From the NCBI GenBank assembly GCA_946403295.1, contig CAMIZL010000016.1, positions 1 through 48,354 of the forward strand: a stretch of DNA of 48,354 bases. Direction: 5' to 3'. This document shows positions 27,277 to 35,375 of the stretch, piece after piece (position 1 is the first letter of the stretch; the number at the start of each line of letters is the position of its first letter). The notes beneath the pieces are model-generated. The model saw only the letters and a program-made list of their open reading frames with translations. It was not told where the DNA came from and ran no database searches. Origin of the DNA: an uncultured Clostridia bacterium (GTDB lineage: Bacteria > Bacillota > Clostridia > Lachnospirales > Lachnospiraceae). The translations under genes were made by a program, and so were the position numbers.

Positions 27277-27765
27277 ATGGAAAGACGTGATAAGGTCAAT
27301 TATTACCTTGATCTGGCTGAAGTAGTCGCACACAGAAGTACCTGTCTTCGCAGACATTACGGAGCGGTCATTGTGAAAAATGATGAAGTAATCTCGACCG
27401 GCTATGTCGGAGCGCCCAGAGGACGTGCAAATTGCAGTGACCTCGGAACATGCATCCGTGCGGAACTTAAGATCCCGCGCGGCGAGCGCTATGAGCTTTG
27501 CAGAAGTGTACACGCAGAAGCCAATGCCATTATAAGTGCGTCACGTCGTGACATGATAGGTGCGTACCTGTTCCTTACCGGACTTGAGGCCGATACAGGC
27601 GATTATATCAAAAATTCGAATTCCTGCTCCATGTGTAAGCGCATGATCATCAACTCGGGTATCGAGAAAGTGTATGTCCGCGATGACAAAGACAATTACC
27701 GTGTTATCGAAGTGGCTTCGTGGATAGAAGATGATGAATCACTTATAGGAAAATTCGGATACTAG
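27277..27765 (+). CDS. dCMP deaminase family protein
   Basis: A 162-aa zinc-dependent deaminase, probably converting dCMP to dUMP for dTMP synthesis. The zinc and catalytic motif is SVHAEANAI (near residue 79), with the cysteine pair SCSMCKRM near residue 117 in place of the more usual PCxxC. The N-terminal part (DLAEVVAHRSTCLRR; GAVIVKNDEVISTGY) fits the ComEB/dCMP deaminase group. Start: ATG at 27277 with GGGAGGAG 6 nt upstream; the in-frame codon at 27259 lies before the ribosome site. It has its own promoter and lies immediately after the repeat-rich gap. Confidence 0.9.
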   Translation: MERRDKVNYYLDLAEVVAHRSTCLRRHYGAVIVKNDEVISTGYVGAPRGRANCSDLGTCIRAELKIPRGERYELCRSVHAEANAIISASRRDMIGAYLFLTGLEADTGDYIKNSNSCSMCKRMIINSGIEKVYVRDDKDNYRVIEVASWIEDDESLIGKFGY

Positions 27766-27831
27766 ACATAGACTTGCTTTATCAGACATAGGCTTTAATA
27801 CAGGATATGTAATAATTTTGTAACAAAGATA

Positions 27832-27863
27832 TTGTCGAAAACGGGCGTATCGTATGCTAGAAT
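27832..27863 (+). promoter_or_regulatory. Extended -10 promoter for the membrane-protein/cdaA operon
   Basis: TGCTAGAAT (27855-27863) is an extended -10 element. A TTGTCG at 27832 lies 20 bp before the hexamer, so the -35 contact is probably weak. The first start codon is 27905. Confidence 0.5.
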
Positions 27864-27904
27864 GACAGAGATGCGGACGAAATAGTTCTAAAAGAGGATG
27901 ACAA

Positions 27905-28315
27905 ATGATCGACAACAGTAAAGTCAGGATCATGACCCGAATGTCTATTTACGAAAGGCATGAGGGCAAAGAAGATCTTAAGTTTAACAAGTTTTTTAAG
28001 AGTGATTACGCGCGGCTCCAAGTGCTTAAAACCCTTGTATGGGTGACTATAGGTTACTTGATCGTTGTTGCGCTTGTTGCGCTTTACAAACTTGAATATC
28101 TGATCGACAACGCATTGACGCTCGATTATCCCGACATGGGAAAGACGATACTCGCGTATTACATAGTTGTGCTTGCGGTTTATCTGATAGGTGCGCTTGT
28201 AGGCTATTCGCTGAAGTACCAGTTTTCAAGGAAGAGATTGAAGAATTATTACAGGCTGCTAAAATCCCTAAAAGAGATATACAGCGAGGAAGATTCCTAT
28301 TACGACAAAGAGTAA
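27905..28315 (+). CDS. Small membrane protein of unknown function
   Basis: A 136-aa protein not recognised. A charged N-terminal 40 residues precede two clear hydrophobic segments, about 45-63 (VWVTIGYLIVVALVALY) and 83-105 (ILAYYIVVLAVYLIGALVGY). The C-terminal tail is basic and then acidic (RKRLKNYYRLLKSLKEIYSEEDSYYDKE). Both ends are predicted to be cytoplasmic. The ribosome site is AGAGGA. It is the first gene of a run leading to cdaA and cdaR, so a role near the c-di-AMP cyclase or the envelope is possible, but the sequence itself does not show this. Confidence 0.75.
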   Translation: MIDNSKVRIMTRMSIYERHEGKEDLKFNKFFKSDYARLQVLKTLVWVTIGYLIVVALVALYKLEYLIDNALTLDYPDMGKTILAYYIVVLAVYLIGALVGYSLKYQFSRKRLKNYYRLLKSLKEIYSEEDSYYDKE

Positions 28316-28341
28316 GGGGAAAATCCTCCTGCGACAGGATG

Positions 28342-28398
28342 GAGAAACAAGAAAGCTTCCTCCGTTGGCAGAGGAGGAGAAACAAGAAAGCTTCCTCC
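28342..28398. repeat. 35-bp tandem duplication after the small membrane protein gene
   Basis: GAGAAACAAGAAAGCTTCCTCC occurs at 28342 and again at 28377, a period of 35 bp; TCCTCCTGCG flanks the pair on both sides. It occupies most of the gap between the stop at 28315 and the next start at 28450. Confidence 0.85.
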
Positions 28399-28449
28399 TG
28401 CGGGGGATGAGAATAGAAGAGAATAAGGACAGAAGAGGTAATTTGTTTT

Positions 28450-29820
28450 ATGCTCACGAAGATACTTGAGATCAGAAATATAGCGATCGATACATATCGC
28501 AAGGTTAGACATGTCGTGAATCCGATCATCAAATTTATCATAGCGCTCCTGGTGTTCAGCAACCTCAACAGCGCGATCGGATTCAATTCGAGTTTTACCA
28601 AGACATCGATCGTTTTGATATTGTCGCTTGTCAGCGCATTTACTCCGGGCGGAGTTATGGTATTCTTCGCCATGGCGCTTACCCTTCTGCATGTTTACAG
28701 CGTATCGATCTATCTTGCGGTGCTTATATTGGTGATATTCATAGCTCTTTATGCGCTGCTGATGAGATTTTCGAACGGCAATGCCATCGTGGCGGTCCTT
28801 ATCCCGCTCCTGGCTCCGCTTAATCTCCATTATGCCGTTCCGCTTGTGCTCGGATGCGTCGCAACACCCGTGGCTGTAATGCCTTGTGCGTGCGGTGTCG
28901 CGTTTTATTATCTGATCGACGTTATCAAGGATTTTTCGGGTGTCACGCTCGAAGATGTCGATGTGGATATCCTCATCGATTATTACAACGATATACTCAA
29001 TGTCATGATCGATCAAAAGGAAATGTACATCGTGATCGCAGTGTTTGCGCTCGTGATACTTGTGGTGTTCCTGCTTCGCCGCATCCCGTTCGATTATTCG
29101 TTCCTCATTTCGATCGGAGTCGGTGCCGTGATCAACATCATCGGCCTTCTTGTGGGATCGCTCAAATTTGATATTTCGATGTCGGTAGGTTCTATCATCT
29201 TTATGACCATGATATGTGCCCTGATCGCCGTGGCCGCGGATTTCATGAAGCGGGTTCTCGATTATACGGCGATAGAGCATGTCCAGTTTGAGGATGACGA
29301 CTTCTATTATTATGTAAAGGCAGTGCCCAAGATCAAGATCAGCATGTCCAATCATAACATCCGCATACTTTCTCCCGGAAACGACCGCTCGCAATCGGCT
29401 GACGCATATCCCGACGACGAGGATTATGTTTCGGCGTACAGTGAGCAGGCACCCGGTTATGACCTCTATAACGGTTATGACGAAGAGACGGGCGATAATT
29501 ATCAAGGCGGCTATGACGACGGATATGACCGCGCAGGTCGTGGCGGTGCTTACGACGACGGCTATGACGGCGGAAGTCGCGGCGGTGCTTACGACGACGG
29601 CTATGACGGCGGAAGTCGTGGCGGTGTTTACGACGACGGATATGACCGCGCAGGCCGTGACGGGGGCTACGACGACGGTTATGACGACCGTAACGGCGAT
29701 TATTATGACGACTACGAAGAGGAAGACGAAAACATGGCCATGAAATATGCGATGTCTGACGTCGAAGCCGAATATGAGTCGGATTTTGAAGAAGATATGG
29801 ATTTTGACGACAAGAACTGA
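28450..29820 (+). CDS. Polytopic membrane protein upstream of cdaA
   Basis: A 456-aa protein that I cannot name. The first 270 residues contain about seven hydrophobic segments (for example FIIALLVFSNL, LAVLILVIFIALYALL, IVIAVFALVILVVFLL, SIGVGAVINIIGLLVG) broken by an acidic loop (LEDVDVDILIDYYND). The C-terminal 170 residues are acidic and look disordered, with five 13-residue repeats of type GGAYDDGYDGGSR, encoded by a 39-bp tandem repeat, then a run rich in D, E and Y. The tail should be cytoplasmic by charge. It sits 67 bp upstream of cdaA in the same direction, so it may be a partner of the c-di-AMP system; this is contextual inference. Confidence 0.75.
   Translation: MLTKILEIRNIAIDTYRKVRHVVNPIIKFIIALLVFSNLNSAIGFNSSFTKTSIVLILSLVSAFTPGGVMVFFAMALTLLHVYSVSIYLAVLILVIFIALYALLMRFSNGNAIVAVLIPLLAPLNLHYAVPLVLGCVATPVAVMPCACGVAFYYLIDVIKDFSGVTLEDVDVDILIDYYNDILNVMIDQKEMYIVIAVFALVILVVFLLRRIPFDYSFLISIGVGAVINIIGLLVGSLKFDISMSVGSIIFMTMICALIAVAADFMKRVLDYTAIEHVQFEDDDFYYYVKAVPKIKISMSNHNIRILSPGNDRSQSADAYPDDEDYVSAYSEQAPGYDLYNGYDEETGDNYQGGYDDGYDRAGRGGAYDDGYDGGSRGGAYDDGYDGGSRGGVYDDGYDRAGRDGGYDDGYDDRNGDYYDDYEEEDENMAMKYAMSDVEAEYESDFEEDMDFDDKN
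29503..29697. repeat. 39-bp in-frame tandem repeat in the membrane protein gene
   Basis: GGCGGTG occurs at 29542, 29581 and 29620 with a 39-bp period, flanked by more diverged units. It encodes YDDGYD-containing units with alternating RAGR and GGSR linkers. The two central units are nearly identical, which suggests recent expansion. Confidence 0.85.
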
Positions 29821-29887
29821 TGTTATTGTCGTAAAGAATTGTTGAGCGGGAGCGGTAAAACCGTGCATGCGCTATGAAAGGAACGGC

Positions 29888-30766
29888 ATGGATACCATTA
29901 GGGAATTTTTTTCGAATTACGTGAGCCCATTTATTTTGCTGAGGATCACGGTCATGGATGTGATCGAGATCCTGCTTATCGCGGTTTTGGTTTACTACGT
30001 AATAAAGTGGGTTAAAAATACAAAAGCATGGGCGTTACTTAAGGGAATACTCGTACTTTTCGGTATATATGTGCTTGCGGCTCTGCTCGGATTCGACGCG
30101 ATATTGTGGATCTTCGCAAACGGCGTCGGGGTTTCGATCACAGCTATCATCATTCTTTTCCAGCCCGAGCTCAGAAAAGCTCTCGAGCAACTCGGAAAAA
30201 GAAATATCATGTCTCCCTTCTTTGATTCCAAAGAGGAGGGCCTTATTTCCGACAAATCGGTCAACGAACTTGTCAGAGCGGCGGTGGAACTCGGAAAAGC
30301 AAAGACCGGCGCACTCATAGTCATAGAAAGATCGGTCAATCTTGATGAATACGAAGCGACCGGTATCAAGGTGGATTCCGTGATAACGGCCGAACTTCTC
30401 ATAAACATCTTTGAGCATAACACACCGCTTCACGACGGTGCTGTCATTGTGCGCGGTGACAGGCTTGCGGCGGCTACGTGTTATCTTCCTCTTTCCGAGA
30501 ACACAAGGATCAGCAAGGAACTTGGTACAAGACATCGTGCCGCAGTCGGCATAAGCGAGGCAAGCGACAGCTTTACAATCGTTGTCTCCGAGCAGACGGG
30601 CGGAGTTTCAATAGCCGAAAACGGCGAATTGTCGAGACGCGTAAGCAAAGAGCAGCTCAGGGAGAGGCTCCTTGTATTCCAGAACAGCACGTCTGACAAG
30701 GGTGATAAAGCGGGCAAGAGAAAGAAACTCTTCCGCGGTATCCGAAAGGGGGCCGGCATAAGATGA
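29888..30766 (+). CDS. cdaA: Diadenylate cyclase (CdaA type)
   Basis: Makes cyclic di-AMP from two ATP at the membrane. The 292-aa protein has three N-terminal transmembrane segments (DVIEILLIAVLVYYVIKW; ALLKGILVLFGIYVLAALLG; ILWIFANGVGVSITAIIILF) and a cytoplasmic DAC domain with the catalytic DGA in LHDGAVIVRG (near residue 183) and RHR in GTRHRAAVG (near residue 215). The ATG at 29888 has AAAGGA 5 nt upstream; an in-frame ATG at 29867 is less well placed. It overlaps cdaR by 4 bp (ATGA). Confidence 0.96.
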   Translation: MDTIREFFSNYVSPFILLRITVMDVIEILLIAVLVYYVIKWVKNTKAWALLKGILVLFGIYVLAALLGFDAILWIFANGVGVSITAIIILFQPELRKALEQLGKRNIMSPFFDSKEEGLISDKSVNELVRAAVELGKAKTGALIVIERSVNLDEYEATGIKVDSVITAELLINIFEHNTPLHDGAVIVRGDRLAAATCYLPLSENTRISKELGTRHRAAVGISEASDSFTIVVSEQTGGVSIAENGELSRRVSKEQLRERLLVFQNSTSDKGDKAGKRKKLFRGIRKGAGIR

Positions 30767-32010
30767 AAAATCGTATCATACATAATCTGGGACTTAAGAT
30801 AGGATCGATCATAATCGCCGTGCTTTTATGGCTGGCGATCACAAATATCGATGATCCCGCTGTTACGCAGACATATAAAAACATACCCGTGACCATTTCA
30901 AACGACGAAGTTGTCACGTCCCGCGGCTACGGATATCTTGCCGAGGCAGGCGATACCGTGACCATAAAAGTCAAGGGCAGAAGATCGCTCGTCGATTCTC
31001 TGAGAGACGTGGATTTTACGGCGGTTGCCGATTTCAACAATCTCAATTCGATGTACTACGTGCCCATAAACGTTACATGCAATACCGAACATGCCGATGA
31101 GCTCAGCATTTCGCTGCAGCCCGAAAACATGGCGGTCCGTCTTGAAGATCAGCTCACGCTTCCTTTCCCGGTAAGGGTCAACACGATAGGTAAAGTCAGG
31201 GAAGGATATTATTGCACGGACAACAAAGTCAGCTCGAGCATCGTTCAGGTAACGGGTTCGACGTCTTCCGTCAATTCCGTGCGTGAAGTTGCGGTAAAAG
31301 TCGATCTCGAGGGCAGGATGACGACGTTCTCGGGTCAGTACGAGCTTGTCGCTTATGATGCCGACGGCGAACCGATCGATGCCAGAAAGGTATCTTTCGT
31401 CAACCAGAACTCTATCGAGGTGCAGACAGACATATGTCCCGTCAAGGAGCTTCCGATCGAAGTTGTTACAACGGGAGAGCCCGAAGCCGGTTATTATGTC
31501 GACAAAATAGAATTTGCTCCGTCAAAGGTTTCGGTGGCGGCTCCCCAATCGATGCTCGCCCGTCTTTCGAAGATCGAAGTAAGCATCGATACGACAGGTT
31601 CCGACACGACGATCGAGAAGTCGGTCGAACTTACGGATTATCTGAGCACGCACTACAAGGGGACGACACTTACCGAAGAGGACGGCATGAGCGTCGGTGT
31701 ATTGATCACCATTAAGCCTCTTGCGGAGAAGAGATTCGAGCTTACCGAAGATGATATAGAGATCAGGAATCTGCCCGAAAATATGGAAGGAATCCTATAT
31801 TCACTGTGGAATGCGAACGTTACGATCAGCGGCTCCGAAGCCGAGATCGCCGATGTGAATGTTGAAGACCTCGGTCTTTACATAGACGTTGCAGACTGCA
31901 ACGAAGGAACGTATACCAGACAGATGTTGTACAATTATGACGGGCCGGTAAAGGTTTACGCCGGAAGCGTCATGGTAAAACTGACTGCTAAGGAAAATTC
32001 CGAGGAATAG
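30763..32010 (+). CDS. cdaR: CdaA regulatory protein, YbbR-domain
   Basis: A 415-aa membrane-anchored extracellular protein that modulates CdaA in related bacteria. An N-terminal anchor (LGLKIGSIIIAVLLWLAIT) is followed by about four YbbR-type beta modules, visible as recurring patterns such as VTIKVKGRRSLVDSL, VQVTGSTSSVNSV and VSVAAPQSMLARL. The start overlaps the cdaA stop, so translation is coupled. In Bacillus and Listeria the next gene is glmM; here it is leuA. Confidence 0.93.
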   Translation: MKNRIIHNLGLKIGSIIIAVLLWLAITNIDDPAVTQTYKNIPVTISNDEVVTSRGYGYLAEAGDTVTIKVKGRRSLVDSLRDVDFTAVADFNNLNSMYYVPINVTCNTEHADELSISLQPENMAVRLEDQLTLPFPVRVNTIGKVREGYYCTDNKVSSSIVQVTGSTSSVNSVREVAVKVDLEGRMTTFSGQYELVAYDADGEPIDARKVSFVNQNSIEVQTDICPVKELPIEVVTTGEPEAGYYVDKIEFAPSKVSVAAPQSMLARLSKIEVSIDTTGSDTTIEKSVELTDYLSTHYKGTTLTEEDGMSVGVLITIKPLAEKRFELTEDDIEIRNLPENMEGILYSLWNANVTISGSEAEIADVNVEDLGLYIDVADCNEGTYTRQMLYNYDGPVKVYAGSVMVKLTAKENSEE

Positions 32011-32022
32011 TAAGGGAAGAAT

Positions 32023-33711
32023 ATGAATTACGAAAGATATGCGGCTCTGCCGGCTCCCGATATGAAAGGGGAAAGATTGTGGCCGGGCAGAAGGCTTCTT
32101 GAGGCTCCGGTCTGGTGCAGTGTCGATCTGAGGGACGGCAACCAGGCACTTACGGATCCCATGACTGTAGAAGGGAAGCTCGAGTTCTTTAAACTCCTTG
32201 TCAGGATGGGCTTTAAAGAGATCGAGGTGGGCTTCCCCTCGGCATCCGGAATAGAATTTGATTTTGTAAGAGAACTCCTTATCAGAAAAATGGTACCTTC
32301 GGACGTTAAGATCCAGGTGCTTTCGCAGTGCAGGGAGCATCTCATAAAGAGAACGTTTGAGGCGATCGAAGGCGCCGACAATATCATCTTTCACATATAT
32401 AACAATACGTCAGACATTCAAAGACATATCGTCTACGGTTTCCGGGATGATGAGTCTCTTGATATGGGAGCAAATGCTGCGCAACTTGTTAAAGATCTTG
32501 CGGCTGAAAAGGGTATCAGGGTCACTCTTGAATATTCGCCCGAAAGCTTTACGGAATCGAATCCCGAATTTGTAAGGGAAACATATCGCAGGGTAATTGA
32601 GGTTTGGAAGCCTTCAAAAGAGAATCCCATGATCCTTGATTTCCCGACAACGGTTGAAAACCTGATGCCCAATGAATTTGCCGACATGATGGAGCTGATC
32701 GCCCGTGATATCGCGGGATATGAAGGCGTTACGCTGAGCATCCATCCCCATAATGACCGCGGTACCGCAGTTGCGTCCGCGGAACTTGCCATGCTTGCGG
32801 GAGCGAGACGCATAGAAGGAACGCTGTTCGGTAACGGAGAAAGGGCCGGAAATTGCGACATCCTCAACGTCGCATGCAATCTTTTGGCGAGGGGGATCGA
32901 TCCGAAGCTCGATCTGTCGCAGATACTTGAAGTTCGCAAGAAATATGAGAGCCTCACGGGCATGAGGGTCCATGAGCGTTATCCGTATGCGGGGGATCTC
33001 GTGTTTACCGCATTTTCGGGCGGTCATCAGGATGCGATCAACAAGGTTCTTGCCTACAGGGAAAAGGAACCCTCGAAGATATGGGATATCCCTTATCTGC
33101 CCATCGATCCCGCCGATGTCGGCAGGATCTACGAATCGTTCGTCAGGATCAACAGCCTTTCGGGACGCGGCGGAGTTGCTTATATACTCGAGGTATATTA
33201 CGGATTCAAGCTGCCCCGTGACATGCGCGGAGAGTTCTCGCAGATCATCCAGACCATCAGCGAGGACGAGGGAGAAGTCGATCGCGAACGCATCATGGCC
33301 GAATTCAAAAAGAACTATATCGACAGAAAAGAACCGTATCATTTCAAGAGCATCAATACGACCGACGAGCCTACGGCCATTGCCGACAACTTCCTTACGG
33401 TTGCGACGCTCACATATACCGATCACGGCGAAGTAAAGAGCGTGACGGCGAAAGGAAACGGACCTATCGATGCGGCCAAGACGGCCATTTCCCGTGACCT
33501 TAACAGGTCACTTCGAATCCTTGATTACAGTGAGCACGCACTCACGTCGGGATCGAATGCCCAGGCTGCCGCATATATTCATCTCTTTGACTGTGAAAGC
33601 GGAAAGACCGCTTACGGTGTCGGAGTGAGCTCCAGTACGACACGTGCTTCCATCCGGGCCATATTCAGTGCCCTCAACAGAATGGATGGGGAGGAGGTTG
33701 AAGATATATAA
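32023..33711 (+). CDS. leuA: 2-isopropylmalate synthase
   Basis: Condenses acetyl-CoA with 2-ketoisovalerate, the committed step of leucine synthesis. The 562-aa length and the opening (LPAPDMKGERLWPGR) fit the longer LeuA subtype. The TIM-barrel catalytic domain has SVDLRDGNQAL (residues 33-43) and the metal-binding HPHNDRGTAVAS near 241. The C-terminal roughly 120 residues (LTYTDHGEVKSVTAKGNGPIDA onward) form the leucine-binding regulatory domain. No leuBCD genes lie nearby. It is 12 bp after cdaR, and its stop TAA shares one base with the ATG of the ABC permease, so it is embedded in an envelope operon. Confidence 0.95.
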   Translation: MNYERYAALPAPDMKGERLWPGRRLLEAPVWCSVDLRDGNQALTDPMTVEGKLEFFKLLVRMGFKEIEVGFPSASGIEFDFVRELLIRKMVPSDVKIQVLSQCREHLIKRTFEAIEGADNIIFHIYNNTSDIQRHIVYGFRDDESLDMGANAAQLVKDLAAEKGIRVTLEYSPESFTESNPEFVRETYRRVIEVWKPSKENPMILDFPTTVENLMPNEFADMMELIARDIAGYEGVTLSIHPHNDRGTAVASAELAMLAGARRIEGTLFGNGERAGNCDILNVACNLLARGIDPKLDLSQILEVRKKYESLTGMRVHERYPYAGDLVFTAFSGGHQDAINKVLAYREKEPSKIWDIPYLPIDPADVGRIYESFVRINSLSGRGGVAYILEVYYGFKLPRDMRGEFSQIIQTISEDEGEVDRERIMAEFKKNYIDRKEPYHFKSINTTDEPTAIADNFLTVATLTYTDHGEVKSVTAKGNGPIDAAKTAISRDLNRSLRILDYSEHALTSGSNAQAAAYIHLFDCESGKTAYGVGVSSSTTRASIRAIFSALNRMDGEEVEDI

Positions 33712-34487
33712 TGCCCACAGCATTAAAGAATTTCAGCAAATTCAGATATCTCCTTTATGAACTGATAAAGAAGGATATCAAATTAAAATACCGCAGTTCG
33801 ATACTCGGTGTCCTCTGGACGCTTCTCGAGCCGCTTCTTACGATGATAGTCCTTACGATCGTTTTCTCGGGGCTGCTCGGAAAAGGCGATGACAACTTCC
33901 CTGTTTACATCCTTTGCGGAAGACTTTTGTACAGCTTCTTTTCAACCGGAACAAAGACCGCGCTCAAATCGATCAGAAAGAATTCCTCGACGATCAAAAA
34001 AGTTTATGTTCCGAAATATATGTACCCCCTCGCATCGACATTTTCGAGTTATATGATCTTCCTGATCTCGCTCATCGTTCTTGTCGGCGTGGCGATTTAT
34101 GAAAAGGTGACGATAACGCCGGCGATCCTGGGCGCGATATTCCCGCTCATCATGGTGTTTTTCCTGACGCTCGGCGTCGGGCTCATTCTTTCGGTCCTCG
34201 ATGTCTTCTTCAGGGACCTTGAATACCTTTGGACCGTCGTGCTCATGCTCATCATGTACACATGCGCGATCTTCTACAAGGTCGAATCTTTAAAGTCGGT
34301 CACCAACGAATGGATCTTTAAGATCAATCCGTTATATTCGCTTATAGTCAATTTCCGAAACGCGATCTTCGGAAGACCGCTCGACATGTATCACTTCTGG
34401 TACGCGCTTGCCTTCAGTGCCGCGGTGATGCTGTTCGGAAGCTTCCTCTTCTACAAGAAGCAGGACAGATTCATCCTCTACATCTGA
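33711..34487 (+). CDS. ABC-2 type polysaccharide/teichoic acid export permease
   Basis: A 258-aa membrane subunit of an exporter of the TagG/Wzm kind. It begins with the conserved amphipathic LIKKDIKLKYRSSILGVLWTLLEPL, then has about six transmembrane segments. The substrate is presumably the lipid-linked polymer made by the downstream transferases. The partner ATPase follows 48 bp later. The start codon shares one base with the leuA stop (TAATG); GGAGGAGG lies about 13 nt upstream. Confidence 0.92.
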   Translation: MPTALKNFSKFRYLLYELIKKDIKLKYRSSILGVLWTLLEPLLTMIVLTIVFSGLLGKGDDNFPVYILCGRLLYSFFSTGTKTALKSIRKNSSTIKKVYVPKYMYPLASTFSSYMIFLISLIVLVGVAIYEKVTITPAILGAIFPLIMVFFLTLGVGLILSVLDVFFRDLEYLWTVVLMLIMYTCAIFYKVESLKSVTNEWIFKINPLYSLIVNFRNAIFGRPLDMYHFWYALAFSAAVMLFGSFLFYKKQDRFILYI

Positions 34488-34535
34488 GCCTTGATAACGC
34501 TTATGTGACAGGATACGGATGGGAAAGGACAGATA

Positions 34536-35324
34536 ATGGCAGAAGAAAACATTCTTGAGGTAAAACCGAAGAAAAAGCCGAAAAAGAAAGTCATCGAGGT
34601 CAATAACCTCGGCGTTCGCTTTAATATGGCGGAGCAGAAGGTTGATTCCCTCAAGGAATATTTTATAAGGCTTGTACACAGAAACCTCAAATACAAGGAA
34701 TTTTGGGCTCTTCGCGATGTTTCTTTTTCGATCAGGAAGGGAGACCGTGTCGGAATACTCGGACTTAACGGAGCGGGAAAGAGCACACTCCTTAAAGTCA
34801 TCGCCGGAGTGCTTAAGGCAACGGAGGGAACGGTTACGGTAAAAGAGAGCGTGGTTCCGCTTCTTGAACTCGGTGCCGGATTCGATAAGGATTATACGGG
34901 CGCGGAAAACATCTATCTCTACGGCAGCATGCTCGGTTACAAGAGAGAGTTCATCCGCGAGAAATTCGACGAGATAGTGAAATTCTCGGAACTCGGAGAT
35001 TTCATCAACGTTCCGGTCAAGAATTATTCGTCGGGAATGAGGGCGAGGCTCGGTTTCTCGATCGCGACGATCGTCGATCCCCAGATACTGATCCTCGACG
35101 AGGTGCTTTCCGTCGGTGACGCAAAATTCAAAAAGAAGAGCGCCAACAAGCTTAAAAAGATGATGAAGAGCGGAGTTACGGTCCTTCTGGTCTCACATCA
35201 GGGAGATCAGGTGCGAACGATCTGCAACAAGGCGATCATCCTCGATCACGGAAAACTCATCGCATCAGGAAAAGCGGAAGAGATCTGCGATCAATACGAG
35301 GAAATGATCTCGAAGAAGGATTGA
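34536..35324 (+). CDS. ABC transporter ATP-binding protein for polymer export
   Basis: A 262-aa ATPase of the TagH/Wzt group, paired with the permease at 33711. Walker A GLNGAGKST (76-84), the group-typical LLELGAGFD (109-117), signature YSSGMRARL (164-172) and Walker B ILILDEV (184-190) are all intact. The N terminus carries an unusual lysine/proline-rich stretch (KPKKKPKKK). It ends soon after the nucleotide-binding domain, lacking the C-terminal glycan-binding domain of long Wzt proteins, which suggests export without non-reducing-end recognition. Confidence 0.93.
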   Translation: MAEENILEVKPKKKPKKKVIEVNNLGVRFNMAEQKVDSLKEYFIRLVHRNLKYKEFWALRDVSFSIRKGDRVGILGLNGAGKSTLLKVIAGVLKATEGTVTVKESVVPLLELGAGFDKDYTGAENIYLYGSMLGYKREFIREKFDEIVKFSELGDFINVPVKNYSSGMRARLGFSIATIVDPQILILDEVLSVGDAKFKKKSANKLKKMMKSGVTVLLVSHQGDQVRTICNKAIILDHGKLIASGKAEEICDQYEEMISKKD

Positions 35325-35375
35325 CATAACAGAGTGAAGTGCTGAATTCAAACAAATGCATATGCGAGGATCAGG

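Noticed and set aside
28300-29868. Antisense open frame of 522 codons opposite the membrane protein gene
   Set aside because: It is made of low-complexity V/T/A and D/H/R-rich sequence; the plus-strand frame has a ribosome site and plausible membrane segments.
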